A stretch of 49,784 nucleotides of DNA from Pseudomonas guariconensis (GCF_024127895.1 NZ_JAMYBK010000031.1:1-49784), one strand, 5' to 3'. Shown: positions 1 to 7,843, numbered from the stretch's first letter. The notes: a model not told the origin generated them from the sequence alone. Made by a program: numbers and translations.

Positions 1-102
1 CGGCAAGCCGGCTCCCACACTGTCCGTGCAAACCGCATCATGTGTGGTCGCCGCGACCCCTGTGGGAGCCGGCTTGCCGGCGATGGGCTGCAAGGTAGCC
101 CC
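1..102. repeat. REPIN (inverted pair of REP elements)
   Basis: Two oppositely oriented REP cores, GGCAAGCCGGCTCCCAC near 2-18 and GTGGGAGCCGGCTTGCC near 62-78, are separated by about 43 bases. The right copy continues into the usual REP tail (GCGATGGGCTGCAAGG...). This is the P. putida-type REPIN architecture. The window edge may truncate the left arm. Confidence 0.85.
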
Positions 103-194
103 AAAAATGACAAAGCGCCGCTTAACTGAGTGACATTGCCCCGCAGCCTGCCTTGCAAATATTGGGGCGGCTTGGGTTCAATGCGCCAGCCAGG

Positions 195-647
195 CTAGAC
201 CTTGGCCAACCGGGTCAGGATCCGGTCCAAGGCATTGGCGAACGCCTGCTTCTCCCGATCCCCGTAGGGTGCCTGCCCGCCACCGACCTGGCCCTGCTCC
301 CGTAGCTCGGTGAACAGATTACGCACCGCCAGCCGCTCGCCCATGTTGCGCTCGTCGAACTCGCGCCCGCGCGGGTCGAGGGCTGCCACACCCTTCTTGA
401 TCAGGCGATCGGCCAGGGGCACGTCGCTACAGATCACCAGCTCGCCCGGCACGGCGTGCTCGACCAGATAGTCGTCGGCCGCATCCATGCCGCTGGGCAC
501 CACGATCAGCCGCACGCAGGCGAACGCCGGCTTGATCTGCGCCTGGCCGGCCACCAGTACCACCTCGAACTTGCGCTTGAGGGCGAACTTGACGATCAGG
601 TCCTTGGCCGCCTTGGGGCAGGCGTCGGCATCGATCCATACACGCAT
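195..647 (-). CDS. YaiI/YqxD family protein (DUF188)
   Basis: A 150-residue protein of the DUF188 (YaiI/YqxD) family, which is at its usual full length here. The family signature is visible at the N-terminus (MRVWIDADACPKAAKD, with D6, D8 and C10) and again in VVPSGMDAADDYLVE and SDVPLADRLIKKGVAALDPRG. This acidic arrangement resembles PIN-like metal-dependent nucleases, but no biochemical role is established for the family, so a nuclease function is only inferred. The ATG at 647 is preceded by AGGA with about 8 bases of spacing. It is transcribed alone. The gene to its right, also minus-strand, is separated by about 90 bases carrying a REP-like element. Confidence 0.9.
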   Translation of the reverse strand: MRVWIDADACPKAAKDLIVKFALKRKFEVVLVAGQAQIKPAFACVRLIVVPSGMDAADDYLVEHAVPGELVICSDVPLADRLIKKGVAALDPRGREFDERNMGERLAVRNLFTELREQGQVGGGQAPYGDREKQAFANALDRILTRLAKV

Positions 648-711
648 CTCTGTGATTCCTATGCAGCCAGGCCCCCGGGTGGGACCACTGCCGATATTGT
701 GTCAGGTCCGG

Positions 712-737
712 CCCATTCGCGGGCAAGCCCACTCCTA
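712..737. repeat. Single REP-like element (TTCGCGGGCAAGCCC type)
   Basis: CCCATTCGCGGGCAAGCCCACTCC is the other common Pseudomonas REP variant. It lies directly against the stop codon of the FTR1 gene and could act in transcript 3'-end protection. Confidence 0.6.
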
Positions 738-2633
738 GCCGGCTGCCGCGCGCCGCTTCTGCGCCAGACGACTACGTCCATAGAGCACCATGATCGCCAG
801 CAACGCCACCACCTGCGCCGCCAACGAATACGCATCGGCATGGATCCCCAGCCAGTCGAACTCGAAGAACGCCACCGGCCGCGTGCCCAGCACACCGGCC
901 TCCTGCAAGGCCTTGACGCCATGCCCGGCGAACACCACCGACAGCGCGCACAACAGCGCCGCATTGATGCTGAAGAACAATGCCAGCGGCAACTTGGCCG
1001 AACCCCGCAGGATCACCCAGGCCAGGCCCACCAGCAGCACCAGCGCCGTGGCGCCGCCGGCCAGCACGGCCCGGTGCCCGGCAGGCCCTGCCTGCAGCCA
1101 TAGGGTTTCGTAGAACAGGATCACCTCGAACAACTCGCGGTACACCGAGAAGAACGCCAGCACCGCGAAGCCGAAGCGCCCACCGCCGCTGAGCAGGCTG
1201 CTCTTGATGTAGTCTTGCCAGGCCGCGGCGTGGCGCCGGTCGTGCATCCATACGCCGAGCCACAGCACCATCACGCTGGCGAACAGCGCCGTGCAGCCTT
1301 CGAGCAGCTCGCGCTGGGCGCCGCCGACATCGATCACGTAGGCCGCCAGGGCCCAGGTGGCGAAACCGGCGACCAGCGCCAGGCCCCAACCGACGTTGAC
1401 GCTGCGCACCGCCGACTGTTGCCCGGTATTGCGCAGGAAGGCGAGGATCGCCGCCAGCACCAGGATCGCCTCGAGCCCTTCGCGCAACAGGATCAGCAGG
1501 CCGGAGATGTAGCTGAGCGACCAGCTCAAGCCATCGCTGCCCAGGCGCTTGGCCGCCTCGTCGAGCTTGGCCTTGGCCTCGGCCAGGCGTTGCTCGGCCT
1601 GGGCGACCGGCAGGCCGTCCTGCAGCGACTGCCGGTAGGCCATCAGCGCCTTCTCGGTGTCCTTGCGGGCCTGGGTGTCGATGTTGTCCAGGGAGCTCTC
1701 CACCAGCTCGAAGCCTTCCAGGTAGGCTGCCACCGACAGGTCGTAGGCCTGGTCGTGGTCGCCCTCGCGGTAGGCAGCCAGGCTCTTGTCCAGGGTGCTG
1801 GCGGTGTACTCGAGCAGTTGCGCCGGGCCGCGCTTGACCTGCGGTGGCTGGGCACGCTGGGCGCGGAACGCCGCCACGGCCTCGGCACCTTCGTTGGTGG
1901 CGACCTCGGCTGGGGTCTGGCGGGTCAGGTCGGCCAGGTTCCAGGCCCGGTCACCTTTGGCCGCCTCGGGGTCGGCAGTGAAGCTGGCGATATAGGCCGC
2001 CACGTCCCAGCGTTGGCGCTCGTCGAGCTGGTCGGCGAACGACGGCATCTCGGTGCCATCGATGCCCAGCCCCAGGGTGTTGTAGAGGTCGAACAGGCTC
2101 AGCTGGTCGAGCCGCTCGGTGCTGCGCAGGTTGGCCGGCGGCGGCTCCAGGCCTACACCGGCCGGGCCGTCGCCAGCACCGCTGTCGCCATGGCAGATCG
2201 CGCAGTTCTGCGCATACAGCGACGCGCCGCGGGCCGGGTCCGGCGTGATCACCGGGGCCTGGCTGACCTCGTAGGCCACGGCCAGGCGGGCGCCCAGCTG
2301 ACGCGCCTGGCGGGCGACGCTGGCCCCGTCCTGGCGCTGGTCGATGGCCTCGCGCAGCGCCTGGACGCCCTGCACCAATGCCTCGCGCTCGGCATGGGCC
2401 GGGAGGCCGTCGACCAGGCCGGCCAGGACCGCGCTGAACTCCTGCTGCTCGCGGTATTCCCCCTCGTCCAGCACCTTGCCGTCGCGCACCGTCGGCGGGT
2501 AGTCGGCGCCGATGTAGCCCAGCAGGTGCAAGGCCTTGGTCGCCTCGGCAGGGGTTTCTGCCAGCACCAGGGTGCTGCACAGCGCCAGCACCGGCCAGAG
2601 CAGCCAGGCGAACAGTCGGGAACGGGAAATCAT
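735..2633 (-). CDS. Cytochrome c / FTR1 family iron permease fusion
   Basis: A 632-residue membrane protein predicted to take up ferrous/ferric iron. The N-terminus is a signal peptide (ISRSRLFAWLLWPVLALCS). A periplasmic region follows with a class I c-type haem motif CAICH (about residues 144-148) and a candidate axial Met in GTEMPSF (about 196). The C-terminal half is an FTR1-type permease with the two characteristic acidic motifs REGLE (about 384-388, in a transmembrane helix) and RELFE (about 499-503). The haem domain suggests oxidation of iron is coupled to transport; that is inference from the fusion. The start at 2633 gives a canonical signal peptide. An in-frame ATG at 2666 has the better ribosome binding site (GGAAG, 6 bases away) and would add 11 residues. 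It is divergent from the lipoprotein operon at 2879. Confidence 0.88.
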   Translation of the reverse strand: MISRSRLFAWLLWPVLALCSTLVLAETPAEATKALHLLGYIGADYPPTVRDGKVLDEGEYREQQEFSAVLAGLVDGLPAHAEREALVQGVQALREAIDQRQDGASVARQARQLGARLAVAYEVSQAPVITPDPARGASLYAQNCAICHGDSGAGDGPAGVGLEPPPANLRSTERLDQLSLFDLYNTLGLGIDGTEMPSFADQLDERQRWDVAAYIASFTADPEAAKGDRAWNLADLTRQTPAEVATNEGAEAVAAFRAQRAQPPQVKRGPAQLLEYTASTLDKSLAAYREGDHDQAYDLSVAAYLEGFELVESSLDNIDTQARKDTEKALMAYRQSLQDGLPVAQAEQRLAEAKAKLDEAAKRLGSDGLSWSLSYISGLLILLREGLEAILVLAAILAFLRNTGQQSAVRSVNVGWGLALVAGFATWALAAYVIDVGGAQRELLEGCTALFASVMVLWLGVWMHDRRHAAAWQDYIKSSLLSGGGRFGFAVLAFFSVYRELFEVILFYETLWLQAGPAGHRAVLAGGATALVLLVGLAWVILRGSAKLPLALFFSINAALLCALSVVFAGHGVKALQEAGVLGTRPVAFFEFDWLGIHADAYSLAAQVVALLAIMVLYGRSRLAQKRRAAAG

Positions 2634-2797
2634 GGCCAATCTCAACGCAAACACGAAAGCGAACATTGTTCACTTCCACTTTCCCCGGCTCAAGGCTCCC
2701 GGGCAGATTTCATGAAAAATCTTGAGACAATTCTCTGAGTGATGGCACTCGAGTAAAAAATGAGATCAACGGGCCATCATATAGCCATAACCTTCGT

Positions 2798-2803
2798 TAT
2801 AAT
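2798..2803 (+). promoter_or_regulatory. Consensus -10 box for the envelope lipoprotein operon
   Basis: A perfect TATAAT lies about 75 bases before the first operon gene. No convincing -35 box is seen at 16-18 bases upstream, so the full promoter is not proved. Confidence 0.4.
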
Positions 2804-2878
2804 CCCGCCGCTTTTTGATAGCCATTTGAAATCACGGCGCTCAGCGCCTTCATTTGTTCCAGGGAAAGAAGATCAACG

Positions 2879-4267
2879 ATGGTACGCGCCCTCCCCTTGG
2901 CGACCCTGCTCGCCGCCTTGCAGCTGACTGGCTGCGCCGCCTTCCGTAGCTACGACAGCGAACTGCAGCAAACCAACCAGCACCTGGTGGCCGGCAACGT
3001 CGATGCCGCCCTGGCCGTGCTGGAAAGCAATAACAAGGGCGAGGACAAGGACCTGCTCTACTACTTCGAAAAAGGCGAACTGCTGCGCTCCAAGGGCGAC
3101 CTGCAAGGCAGCCAGGATGCCTGGCGTGCCGCCGACGATGTGGTGTTCCGCTGGGAAGAGTCGGTAAAACTGGACACCGAGAAGTACCTCAGCCAGTTCG
3201 GCAGCTACCTGGTCAACGACAAGGTGCGCCGCTACGAAGGCTACGACTACGAAAAAGTCATGCTGACCACCCAGATGGCCTTGAACCTGCTGGCGCAGAA
3301 CGATTTCGAAGGGGCCCGCACCGAAATCAAGAAAACCCACGAGCGCGAAGCGGTGATCGCCGAGTTGCGCGACAAGGAATACCTCAAGCGCGAGGAAGAG
3401 GCCGAGAAGGAAGGGGTCAAGACCGAGTTCAAGGAGCTGCAGGGCTACCCGGTCGCCAGCCTCGACGACCCGGAAGTGGTCAACCTCAAGAACAGCTACC
3501 AGAGCGCCTTCAGCCACTACCTCTCCGGTTTCGTCTACGAGGCCCTGGGCGAAAAAGGCCTGGCCGCACCAGGCTACCGCAAGGCCGCCGAGCTGCGCCC
3601 GAACACCCCGTTGCTGGAGCAGGCCCTGCTGGACCTGGACAAGCACGACGCCAAGACCACCGACAGCGACGTGCTGATCGTGGTCCAGAGCGGCCTGGCC
3701 CCGGCGCGTGACTCCGTGCGCATTCCGTTGCCGCTGCCGATCGATGGCAACCTGGTGATCACCCCGCTGTCGTTCCCGGTGATGAAGGAAGACACCTCCA
3801 CCGCCCACTTCAGCGAGATCTACCTGAACGACAAGGCGCAGCCGCTGACCGCCCTCAACAGCACCAGCGCCATGTCCCGCCGCGCCCTGCGCGACGACAT
3901 GCCCGGCATCATCCTGCGCACCAGCGTACGTGCCATCACCCGTGGCGTCGCGCAGAAGAAGATGAACGAAGTCAACCCGCTGGCCGGTCTGGCCATGGGT
4001 ATCGCCTCGGCCGTGGTCGAGGGTGCCGACACCCGCACCTGGCGCACCCTGCCCAACCAAACCCAGGTCGCCCGCGTGCGCCTGGCCCAGGGCGAACACC
4101 GTCTGAGCCTGCCGTCGAGCCTCGGCGGCAGCCAGATCAAGGTGAAGATCGAGCGCCCCTACCAGGTGGTCAGCCTGCGCGTGGTCGGCAACCAGGTCTT
4201 CGCCGGCGGCCCTGCCGTGGAAGTCGCGCCGCAAGCCCAGGACCAGGCCATCGCCAGCCTCAAGTAA
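2879..4267 (+). CDS. COG3014 family outer-membrane lipoprotein
   Basis: A 462-residue predicted lipoprotein. The signal sequence ends in the lipobox LTGC, with the lipidated Cys at residue 19. The N-terminal half contains TPR-like helical repeats ('FEKGELLRSKGDLQGSQDAW', 'GFVYEALGEKGLAAPGYRKAAEL'). The C-terminal half is the conserved COG3014 beta-rich region. Position +2 after the Cys is Ala, which does not signal inner-membrane retention, so the outer membrane is likely. It is the first gene of a four-gene operon with YcfL- and LpoB-like proteins, suggesting a role in envelope or peptidoglycan homeostasis; no reaction is known. The ATG follows an AAGAAG ribosome binding site. Confidence 0.85.
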   Translation: MVRALPLATLLAALQLTGCAAFRSYDSELQQTNQHLVAGNVDAALAVLESNNKGEDKDLLYYFEKGELLRSKGDLQGSQDAWRAADDVVFRWEESVKLDTEKYLSQFGSYLVNDKVRRYEGYDYEKVMLTTQMALNLLAQNDFEGARTEIKKTHEREAVIAELRDKEYLKREEEAEKEGVKTEFKELQGYPVASLDDPEVVNLKNSYQSAFSHYLSGFVYEALGEKGLAAPGYRKAAELRPNTPLLEQALLDLDKHDAKTTDSDVLIVVQSGLAPARDSVRIPLPLPIDGNLVITPLSFPVMKEDTSTAHFSEIYLNDKAQPLTALNSTSAMSRRALRDDMPGIILRTSVRAITRGVAQKKMNEVNPLAGLAMGIASAVVEGADTRTWRTLPNQTQVARVRLAQGEHRLSLPSSLGGSQIKVKIERPYQVVSLRVVGNQVFAGGPAVEVAPQAQDQAIASLK

Positions 4268-4282
4268 CCTCAAGGAACGAAC

Positions 4283-4651
4283 ATGCGCAGAACATGCCTC
4301 GCCCTGGTCGCAGCCGCCCTCCTGGCCGGCTGCGCCACCCCGCCCCCGGCCCCGGGCAGCGCCGCCAGCAAGGTGGTGACCATGGGCCAGCTGGATGACT
4401 TCGACATCGGCCCGATGCGCGTCGCCCGCGAGAACGGCTTCCTCACCGTCAAAGTGGGACTGAACAACACCAGCCGCAGTACCCAGACCCTGTACTACCG
4501 CTTCGCCTGGCTGGGCAACGACGGGTTCCCGGTGGCCGACGAGGAAAGCTGGAAAACCCTCACCTTGTACGGCAAGCAGGCGAGCTTCCTGCCGGCCATC
4601 GCCCCGGTGCCCCAGGCGACTGACTTCCGCCTCGAAGTCCACACCCGGTAA
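4283..4651 (+). CDS. YcfL family lipoprotein (DUF1425)
   Basis: A 122-residue lipoprotein with signal peptide and lipobox LLAGC (Cys17). The mature part matches the YcfL/DUF1425 family: a small beta-sandwich-like domain with 'LTVKVGLNNTSRSTQTLYYRFAWLGNDGFPV'. In E. coli ycfL lies directly before lpoB, and that pairing is kept here, because the next gene (21 bases downstream) is LpoB-like. Function is unknown. The linkage implies a part in penicillin-binding-protein regulation or outer-membrane lipoprotein biology. RBS GGAA is 6 bases before the ATG. Confidence 0.88.
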   Translation: MRRTCLALVAAALLAGCATPPPAPGSAASKVVTMGQLDDFDIGPMRVARENGFLTVKVGLNNTSRSTQTLYYRFAWLGNDGFPVADEESWKTLTLYGKQASFLPAIAPVPQATDFRLEVHTR

Positions 4652-4672
4652 CCCCTTTCAGGAGCATTTTCG

Positions 4673-5260
4673 ATGTTTGCACGCATTACCCTCGCCGCCC
4701 TCTCCATCGCCCTAGTCAGCGGCTGCAGCACCACCTCGCCGGTTCTTGGCGGCAAGAACATCAGCTACGGCGACAGCAAGGCCGTTGAGCTGGTGACCAA
4801 CGAGTTCGGCTCCACCGACCTGCAGATGATCGCCGAGAGCATGACCCGCTCCCTGGCCCAGTCCGGCGTGCTGCACGGCCGCCCGGTGGTGCAGGTGTAC
4901 GACGTGAAGAACAAGACCAGCGAGTACATCGATACCCGCGAAATCACCACCTCGATCAAGACCCAGCTGATGAAGTCCGGCGTGGCGCGCTTCGCCAGCG
5001 ACAACACCGACATGCAGAGCCAGGTCGACCAGCTCAAGCTGCAGAACCAGAGCGGCCTGTACAAGAAGAACACCGTGGCCAAGACCGGCAACATGATCGC
5101 CGCCCAGTACCGCCTGGAAGGCTCGATCAGCTCCATCGTCAAGCGCAGCAGCGACTACAAGGACGTGTTCTACAAGTTCAGCCTGCAGCTGGTGGACGTG
5201 GAAAGCGGCCTGGCCGAGTGGATGGACGAAAAAGAAATCCGCAAGACCACGGAGCGCTGA
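4673..5260 (+). CDS. LpoB-like penicillin-binding protein activator
   Basis: A 195-residue outer-membrane lipoprotein (lipobox LVSGC, Cys18) of the LpoB/COG3417 family. The sequence 'GSTDLQMIAESMTRSLAQSGVL...RPVVQVYDVKNKTSEYIDTREITTSIKTQLMKSGVARF' is the typical LpoB core. In E. coli LpoB reaches through peptidoglycan to activate PBP1b. In Pseudomonas the PBP1b activator described is a different lipoprotein (LpoP), so the partner here is uncertain. The linker between Cys18 and the folded domain is much shorter than the long disordered tether of E. coli LpoB, which argues for a modified role. RBS GGAG precedes the ATG. Confidence 0.87.
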   Translation: MFARITLAALSIALVSGCSTTSPVLGGKNISYGDSKAVELVTNEFGSTDLQMIAESMTRSLAQSGVLHGRPVVQVYDVKNKTSEYIDTREITTSIKTQLMKSGVARFASDNTDMQSQVDQLKLQNQSGLYKKNTVAKTGNMIAAQYRLEGSISSIVKRSSDYKDVFYKFSLQLVDVESGLAEWMDEKEIRKTTER

Positions 5261-5263
5261 CCG

Positions 5264-6007
5264 ATGCGTGCATGGATGGCAATGATCGGCCTGGCCTGTG
5301 CATTCAGCGCGCAGGCGGCCCCGAAGGTCGCGGTCACCGACCTGGCCTACCAGGAGCGTGTGGAGCAGTACATCCACACCATCAACGCCCAGAGCAACCA
5401 CCAGGCCGGCCTGTACCACGCCAGCGGCTCGGCGAGCTACAGCGAGCATGTGAGCCTGGAGAGCTATATCGAGCAGACCGAACTGCGCAAGTTCAGCGGC
5501 GATATCAAAGGCGAGATCCTCAAGAGCGGGATGTTCCAGCTGGTGCAGGGCACGCCCTACACCGCCTCGTCCAGCGAGAACGTCTACGATGTGATCGCGC
5601 GGATCAGGAGCGGTGCCTTCGAGGGGGCCGACTACGTGCTGTTCGGCACCTTGTCGGACATCGACTTCCAGCGCGACATCACCTCGCTGGACCATACCGA
5701 CAGCTACTCGGCGGTGCTGGGCCTGAGCGTGGTGGCGGACTTCAGCCTGATCGACACCCGCACCTACGAGATCACCTCGGCGTTCACCGCCATGGGTGAG
5801 GGGCAGGACACCAAGCTGGTGAAAAGCCAGGATGCGCGGGTGACCCTGAACCGGCCGCGGGTGGTGCGGGAGGTGTCGAAAGAGCTGGGCCTGGATGTGG
5901 CGCAGCAGTTGGCCGAGCAGCTGGGAGGCCCGTTGCCTGGGCAACCCACGCGGCCAACGGGCGGCGGCAACCTGCCGCCTGATGAGCCGGCGCAAATTCT
6001 GCGCTGA
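5264..6007 (+). CDS. Secreted LpoB/CsgG-like protein
   Basis: A 247-residue protein with a cleavable, non-lipidated signal peptide (MRAWMAMIGLACAFSAQA). The rest has the same fold family as its upstream neighbour: 'KVAVTDLAYQERVEQYI', 'LRKFSGDIKGEILKSGMFQLV', 'GADYVLFGTLSDIDFQ', 'VVADFSLIDTRTYEITSAFTAMGEG'. These are LpoB/CsgG-type nucleotide-binding-like segments. It lacks the Cys that would lipidate it, so it is probably periplasmic and may work as a soluble partner of the LpoB-like lipoprotein three bases upstream. The C-terminus is Pro/Gly-rich (about residues 222-242). It is the last gene of the operon, and a REPIN begins a few bases after the stop. Confidence 0.8.
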   Translation: MRAWMAMIGLACAFSAQAAPKVAVTDLAYQERVEQYIHTINAQSNHQAGLYHASGSASYSEHVSLESYIEQTELRKFSGDIKGEILKSGMFQLVQGTPYTASSSENVYDVIARIRSGAFEGADYVLFGTLSDIDFQRDITSLDHTDSYSAVLGLSVVADFSLIDTRTYEITSAFTAMGEGQDTKLVKSQDARVTLNRPRVVREVSKELGLDVAQQLAEQLGGPLPGQPTRPTGGGNLPPDEPAQILR

Positions 6008-6012
6008 GCCTT

Positions 6013-6141
6013 GGGGGCTGCTTTGCAGCCCAATCGCTGGCAAGCCAGCTCCCACAGGGTCCTGCGGGGTTCACAAATCATGTGTCATGCAGAGAAAACT
6101 GTGGGAGCCGGCTTGCCGGCGATGGGGCGCGAAGCGGCCCC
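6013..6141. repeat. REPIN upstream copy flanking rayT
   Basis: Left arm GGGGGCTGCTTTGCAGCCC...GGCAAGCCAGCTCCCAC and right arm GTGGGAGCCGGCTTGCC...GCGAAGCGGCCCC surround a spacer containing ATCATGTGTCATGCAGAGAAA. It lies on the 3' side of the minus-strand RayT gene and directly after the LpoB-like operon, so it may also help end that transcript. Confidence 0.85.
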
Positions 6142-6180
6142 TGCGATACCGAGCCACTCGCAAGAGGGGCACGGTACCGA

Positions 6181-6636
6181 TCAAAGCCAGACAGCATCCC
6201 AGTGCGGATAATCCCCAATCCTCTCAACCAGGCCGGCCCGCTTCGGATTCATGACGATATAGCGCGCCACAGCCTGCACATCCTCTTCCCGACGCAAAGC
6301 CCGATCATGAAATCCCTGCTGCCAGAATCGTCCACTTCGCCCTTGAAGCGCATTGATTGCCTGGGTACTGCGCGACTTCACCCGTCGCATCAGGGTCTTC
6401 AGATCCACCGCACCCAACTCCACCAGCCAGTGGAAATGGTCAGGCATTACCACCCAGGCCAGGGATCGGGCGTCTCCTTCTTCATGCGCCTTGCGCAGCT
6501 GAGTGATAAGCAGACGAGCCACCTGCAGATTTCCCAGTACCGGGGCTCTGTATAGCGTCGTGCTGGTCAGCAGGTACAACCTGCCCGGTTCGGAGAATCG
6601 GCCGAGTCTCAACTGATTGGAATGGGGACGATCCAT
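6181..6636 (-). CDS. rayT: REP-associated tyrosine transposase (RayT)
   Basis: A 151-residue Y1-type single-strand nuclease of the REP-associated (RayT/TnpA-REP) family. The HUH motif is visible as HFH within VVMPDHFHWLVEL (about residues 63-71). The catalytic Tyr lies in the C-terminal helix, within ARYIVMNPKRAG. Family members are thought to mobilise REP/REPIN sequences. Here the gene is bracketed by two nearly identical REPINs (6013-6141 and 6729-6852), the classical REPtron layout. The ATG at 6636 follows AGGAG with 7 bases of spacing. No frameshift or stop is present and the length is normal, so it may be active. Confidence 0.93.
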   Translation of the reverse strand: MDRPHSNQLRLGRFSEPGRLYLLTSTTLYRAPVLGNLQVARLLITQLRKAHEEGDARSLAWVVMPDHFHWLVELGAVDLKTLMRRVKSRSTQAINALQGRSGRFWQQGFHDRALRREEDVQAVARYIVMNPKRAGLVERIGDYPHWDAVWL

Positions 6637-6728
6637 GTGCCCAGCTCCTGCTTTTTGCAGGCCAGGCTAGTGGCTGCGGCTTCGTTCGGACAGGGATGAA
6701 TTGGCACCTCGTGTGTCATTTGATTCCC

Positions 6729-6852
6729 ACAAGGGCTTCGCTCTTGATCGCTGGCAAGCCAGCCACAGGTTCCTGCTGTGCTCACGAATCATGTGTCATG
6801 CAGAGAAACCTGTGGGAGCCGGCTTGCCGGCGATGGGGCGCGAAGCGGCCCC
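6729..6852. repeat. REPIN downstream copy flanking rayT
   Basis: It contains GGCAAGCCAGCC...GTGGGAGCCGGCTTGCCGGCGATGGGGCGCGAAGCGGCCCC in opposed orientation. Its loop (AATCATGTGTCATGCAGAGAAA) is almost identical to that of the REPIN at 6013-6141, so the two copies are recent relatives in the same orientation on either side of rayT. Confidence 0.85.
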
Positions 6853-6894
6853 ACATGGCGGCTGGACGCCTCGCCCGACCGGTATTCTCACTGG

Positions 6895-7146
6895 CTACCG
6901 AGCGCGGTTCATCCCCAACTCCACGTCATTGATCAACGCCTTGGCCATACTGCTGAGCACCCGCGCCGCACTGCCGGCCAGCAAATCGCCTTCCATCTCC
7001 GCCTCGGTGGTCAGGTGACGAATACAGCCCAGGAGCATCGACAGTTCATCGAGGGCCCGGTCCAGGGGGACGCCAGGTTGTACCCGGAACAGCTCCAGAA
7101 AGGTTTCGACGCCTGCGGTGGTGCAGGCTTTCGGATCATTGCTCAT
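6895..7146 (-). CDS. DUF6124/DUF3077 family protein (C-terminal part of a split locus)
   Basis: An 83-residue small protein with the DUF3077/DUF6124 core (FLELFRVQPGVPLDRALDELSMLLGCIRHLTTEAE...LAGSAARVLSSMAKALINDVE). It is typical of Pseudomonas, occurs in many paralogues and is of unknown function. It has its own ribosome binding site (AAGGAG, 7 bases before the ATG at 7146). The start codon overlaps the stop of a 48-residue upstream frame that carries the sequence expected at the family N-terminus (MKKLVPDPPRP). The pair may therefore be a frameshifted single gene or a translationally coupled pair. Confidence 0.7.
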   Translation of the reverse strand: MSNDPKACTTAGVETFLELFRVQPGVPLDRALDELSMLLGCIRHLTTEAEMEGDLLAGSAARVLSSMAKALINDVELGMNRAR

Positions 7147-7289
7147 TTCATCACTCCTTGACGTGATCGACTCACATTCGGTTCCGCACGCTGTCTAGCG
7201 CGTCGGGGATGGTCGTGTCGGAGTGGATGGAGAAGTGAATATGGGGGAACGAGCTTGGGACGAGGTGGATCGGGGACGAGCTTTTTCAT
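7143..7289 (-). CDS. Small frame carrying the DUF6124 N-terminal motif (coupled or broken gene)
   Basis: A 48-residue frame beginning MKKLVPDPPRPKLVPP, the N-terminal sequence usual for DUF6124 proteins, but continuing into an Arg/His-rich tail unlike the family. It ends with ATGAAATGA, overlapping the start of the 83-residue DUF6124 frame. Two readings are possible: an ancestral frameshift between the N-terminal motif and the core, or a leader peptide that couples translation. I cannot separate these from one sequence. Confidence 0.4.
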   Translation of the reverse strand: MKKLVPDPPRPKLVPPYSLLHPLRHDHPRRARQRAEPNVSRSRQGVMK

Positions 7290-7338
7290 AGTGAAGTTCC
7301 TATGTGCCGTAAGGAACTGCCTTCCTAGTCGTCTCACT

Positions 7339-7484
7339 GATTGAGGGTGGCAGTCGTACGCGGGGTGAGACCCGGGCCACATAGGAAACCCGACCAGGCC
7401 GAAGCCTGCCCGCGCACGACCGCCATAGCAAGCGGCGAAGTTCCAAGTGGTCCGGGGGTCTCAATCCCGATCGCCCGAAGGCGA
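7339..7484 (-). ncRNA. Candidate structured RNA (leader or sRNA) upstream of the DUF6124 locus
   Basis: On the minus strand a 16-bp helix forms between 7349-7364 and 7409-7424. Its two non-Watson-Crick positions are G-U pairs on the minus strand but A-C mismatches on the plus strand, so the structure favours a minus-strand RNA. Directly inside lies a stem with a UUCG tetraloop (7395-7408), and a second UUCG-capped stem lies at 7471-7484. Segment 7456-7466 can pair either with 7366-7373 (a pseudoknot) or with 7339-7345 (a closing stem), so two exclusive folds are possible. This region holds no gene I trust on either strand. I do not recognise a named RNA family. Confidence 0.45.
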
Positions 7485-7843
7485 CCCGACGACGTTATCC
7501 GTGAGGCATTTCCCCGACAACACAGAAGCTTCCGCAAGATGCGTAGGATACTTCCCAAGCGCTCAGCAACTGAACCCTTTGATTCCACATTCGGAAATCC
7601 CCTACGGGTGTCGACGCAAGCAGCATCGGTACTCCGTTCCGTCGGCAGTGTTCGACTTCATTGAGCAGCAGGCCCAACGCACACTTTGTCAGGGCTCAGC
7701 CAGGAGCAATGGCTCCAGATCTGGCAGGCAACCATGTAAAACTTCGCTGCCTACCGATGAGGCCTAGCATTTTTACCAGTTGCTATTTATAAGCCGTGAG
7801 GACATGTTCATAGCACAGACGTCGTTCAATCCGGCATATCTCT

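Noticed and set aside
2873..4642. 589-residue open frame on the minus strand
   Set aside because: It mirrors two well-supported lipoprotein genes on the plus strand. High-GC third positions create long antisense frames, and its Gly/Ala/Val/His/Gln-rich translation matches no family.
7334..7588. 84-residue minus-strand frame ending in GLTPRTTATLNQ
   Set aside because: It overlaps the structured RNA candidate. The base-pairing pattern with minus-strand wobbles explains the sequence better, and no ribosome binding site was seen.
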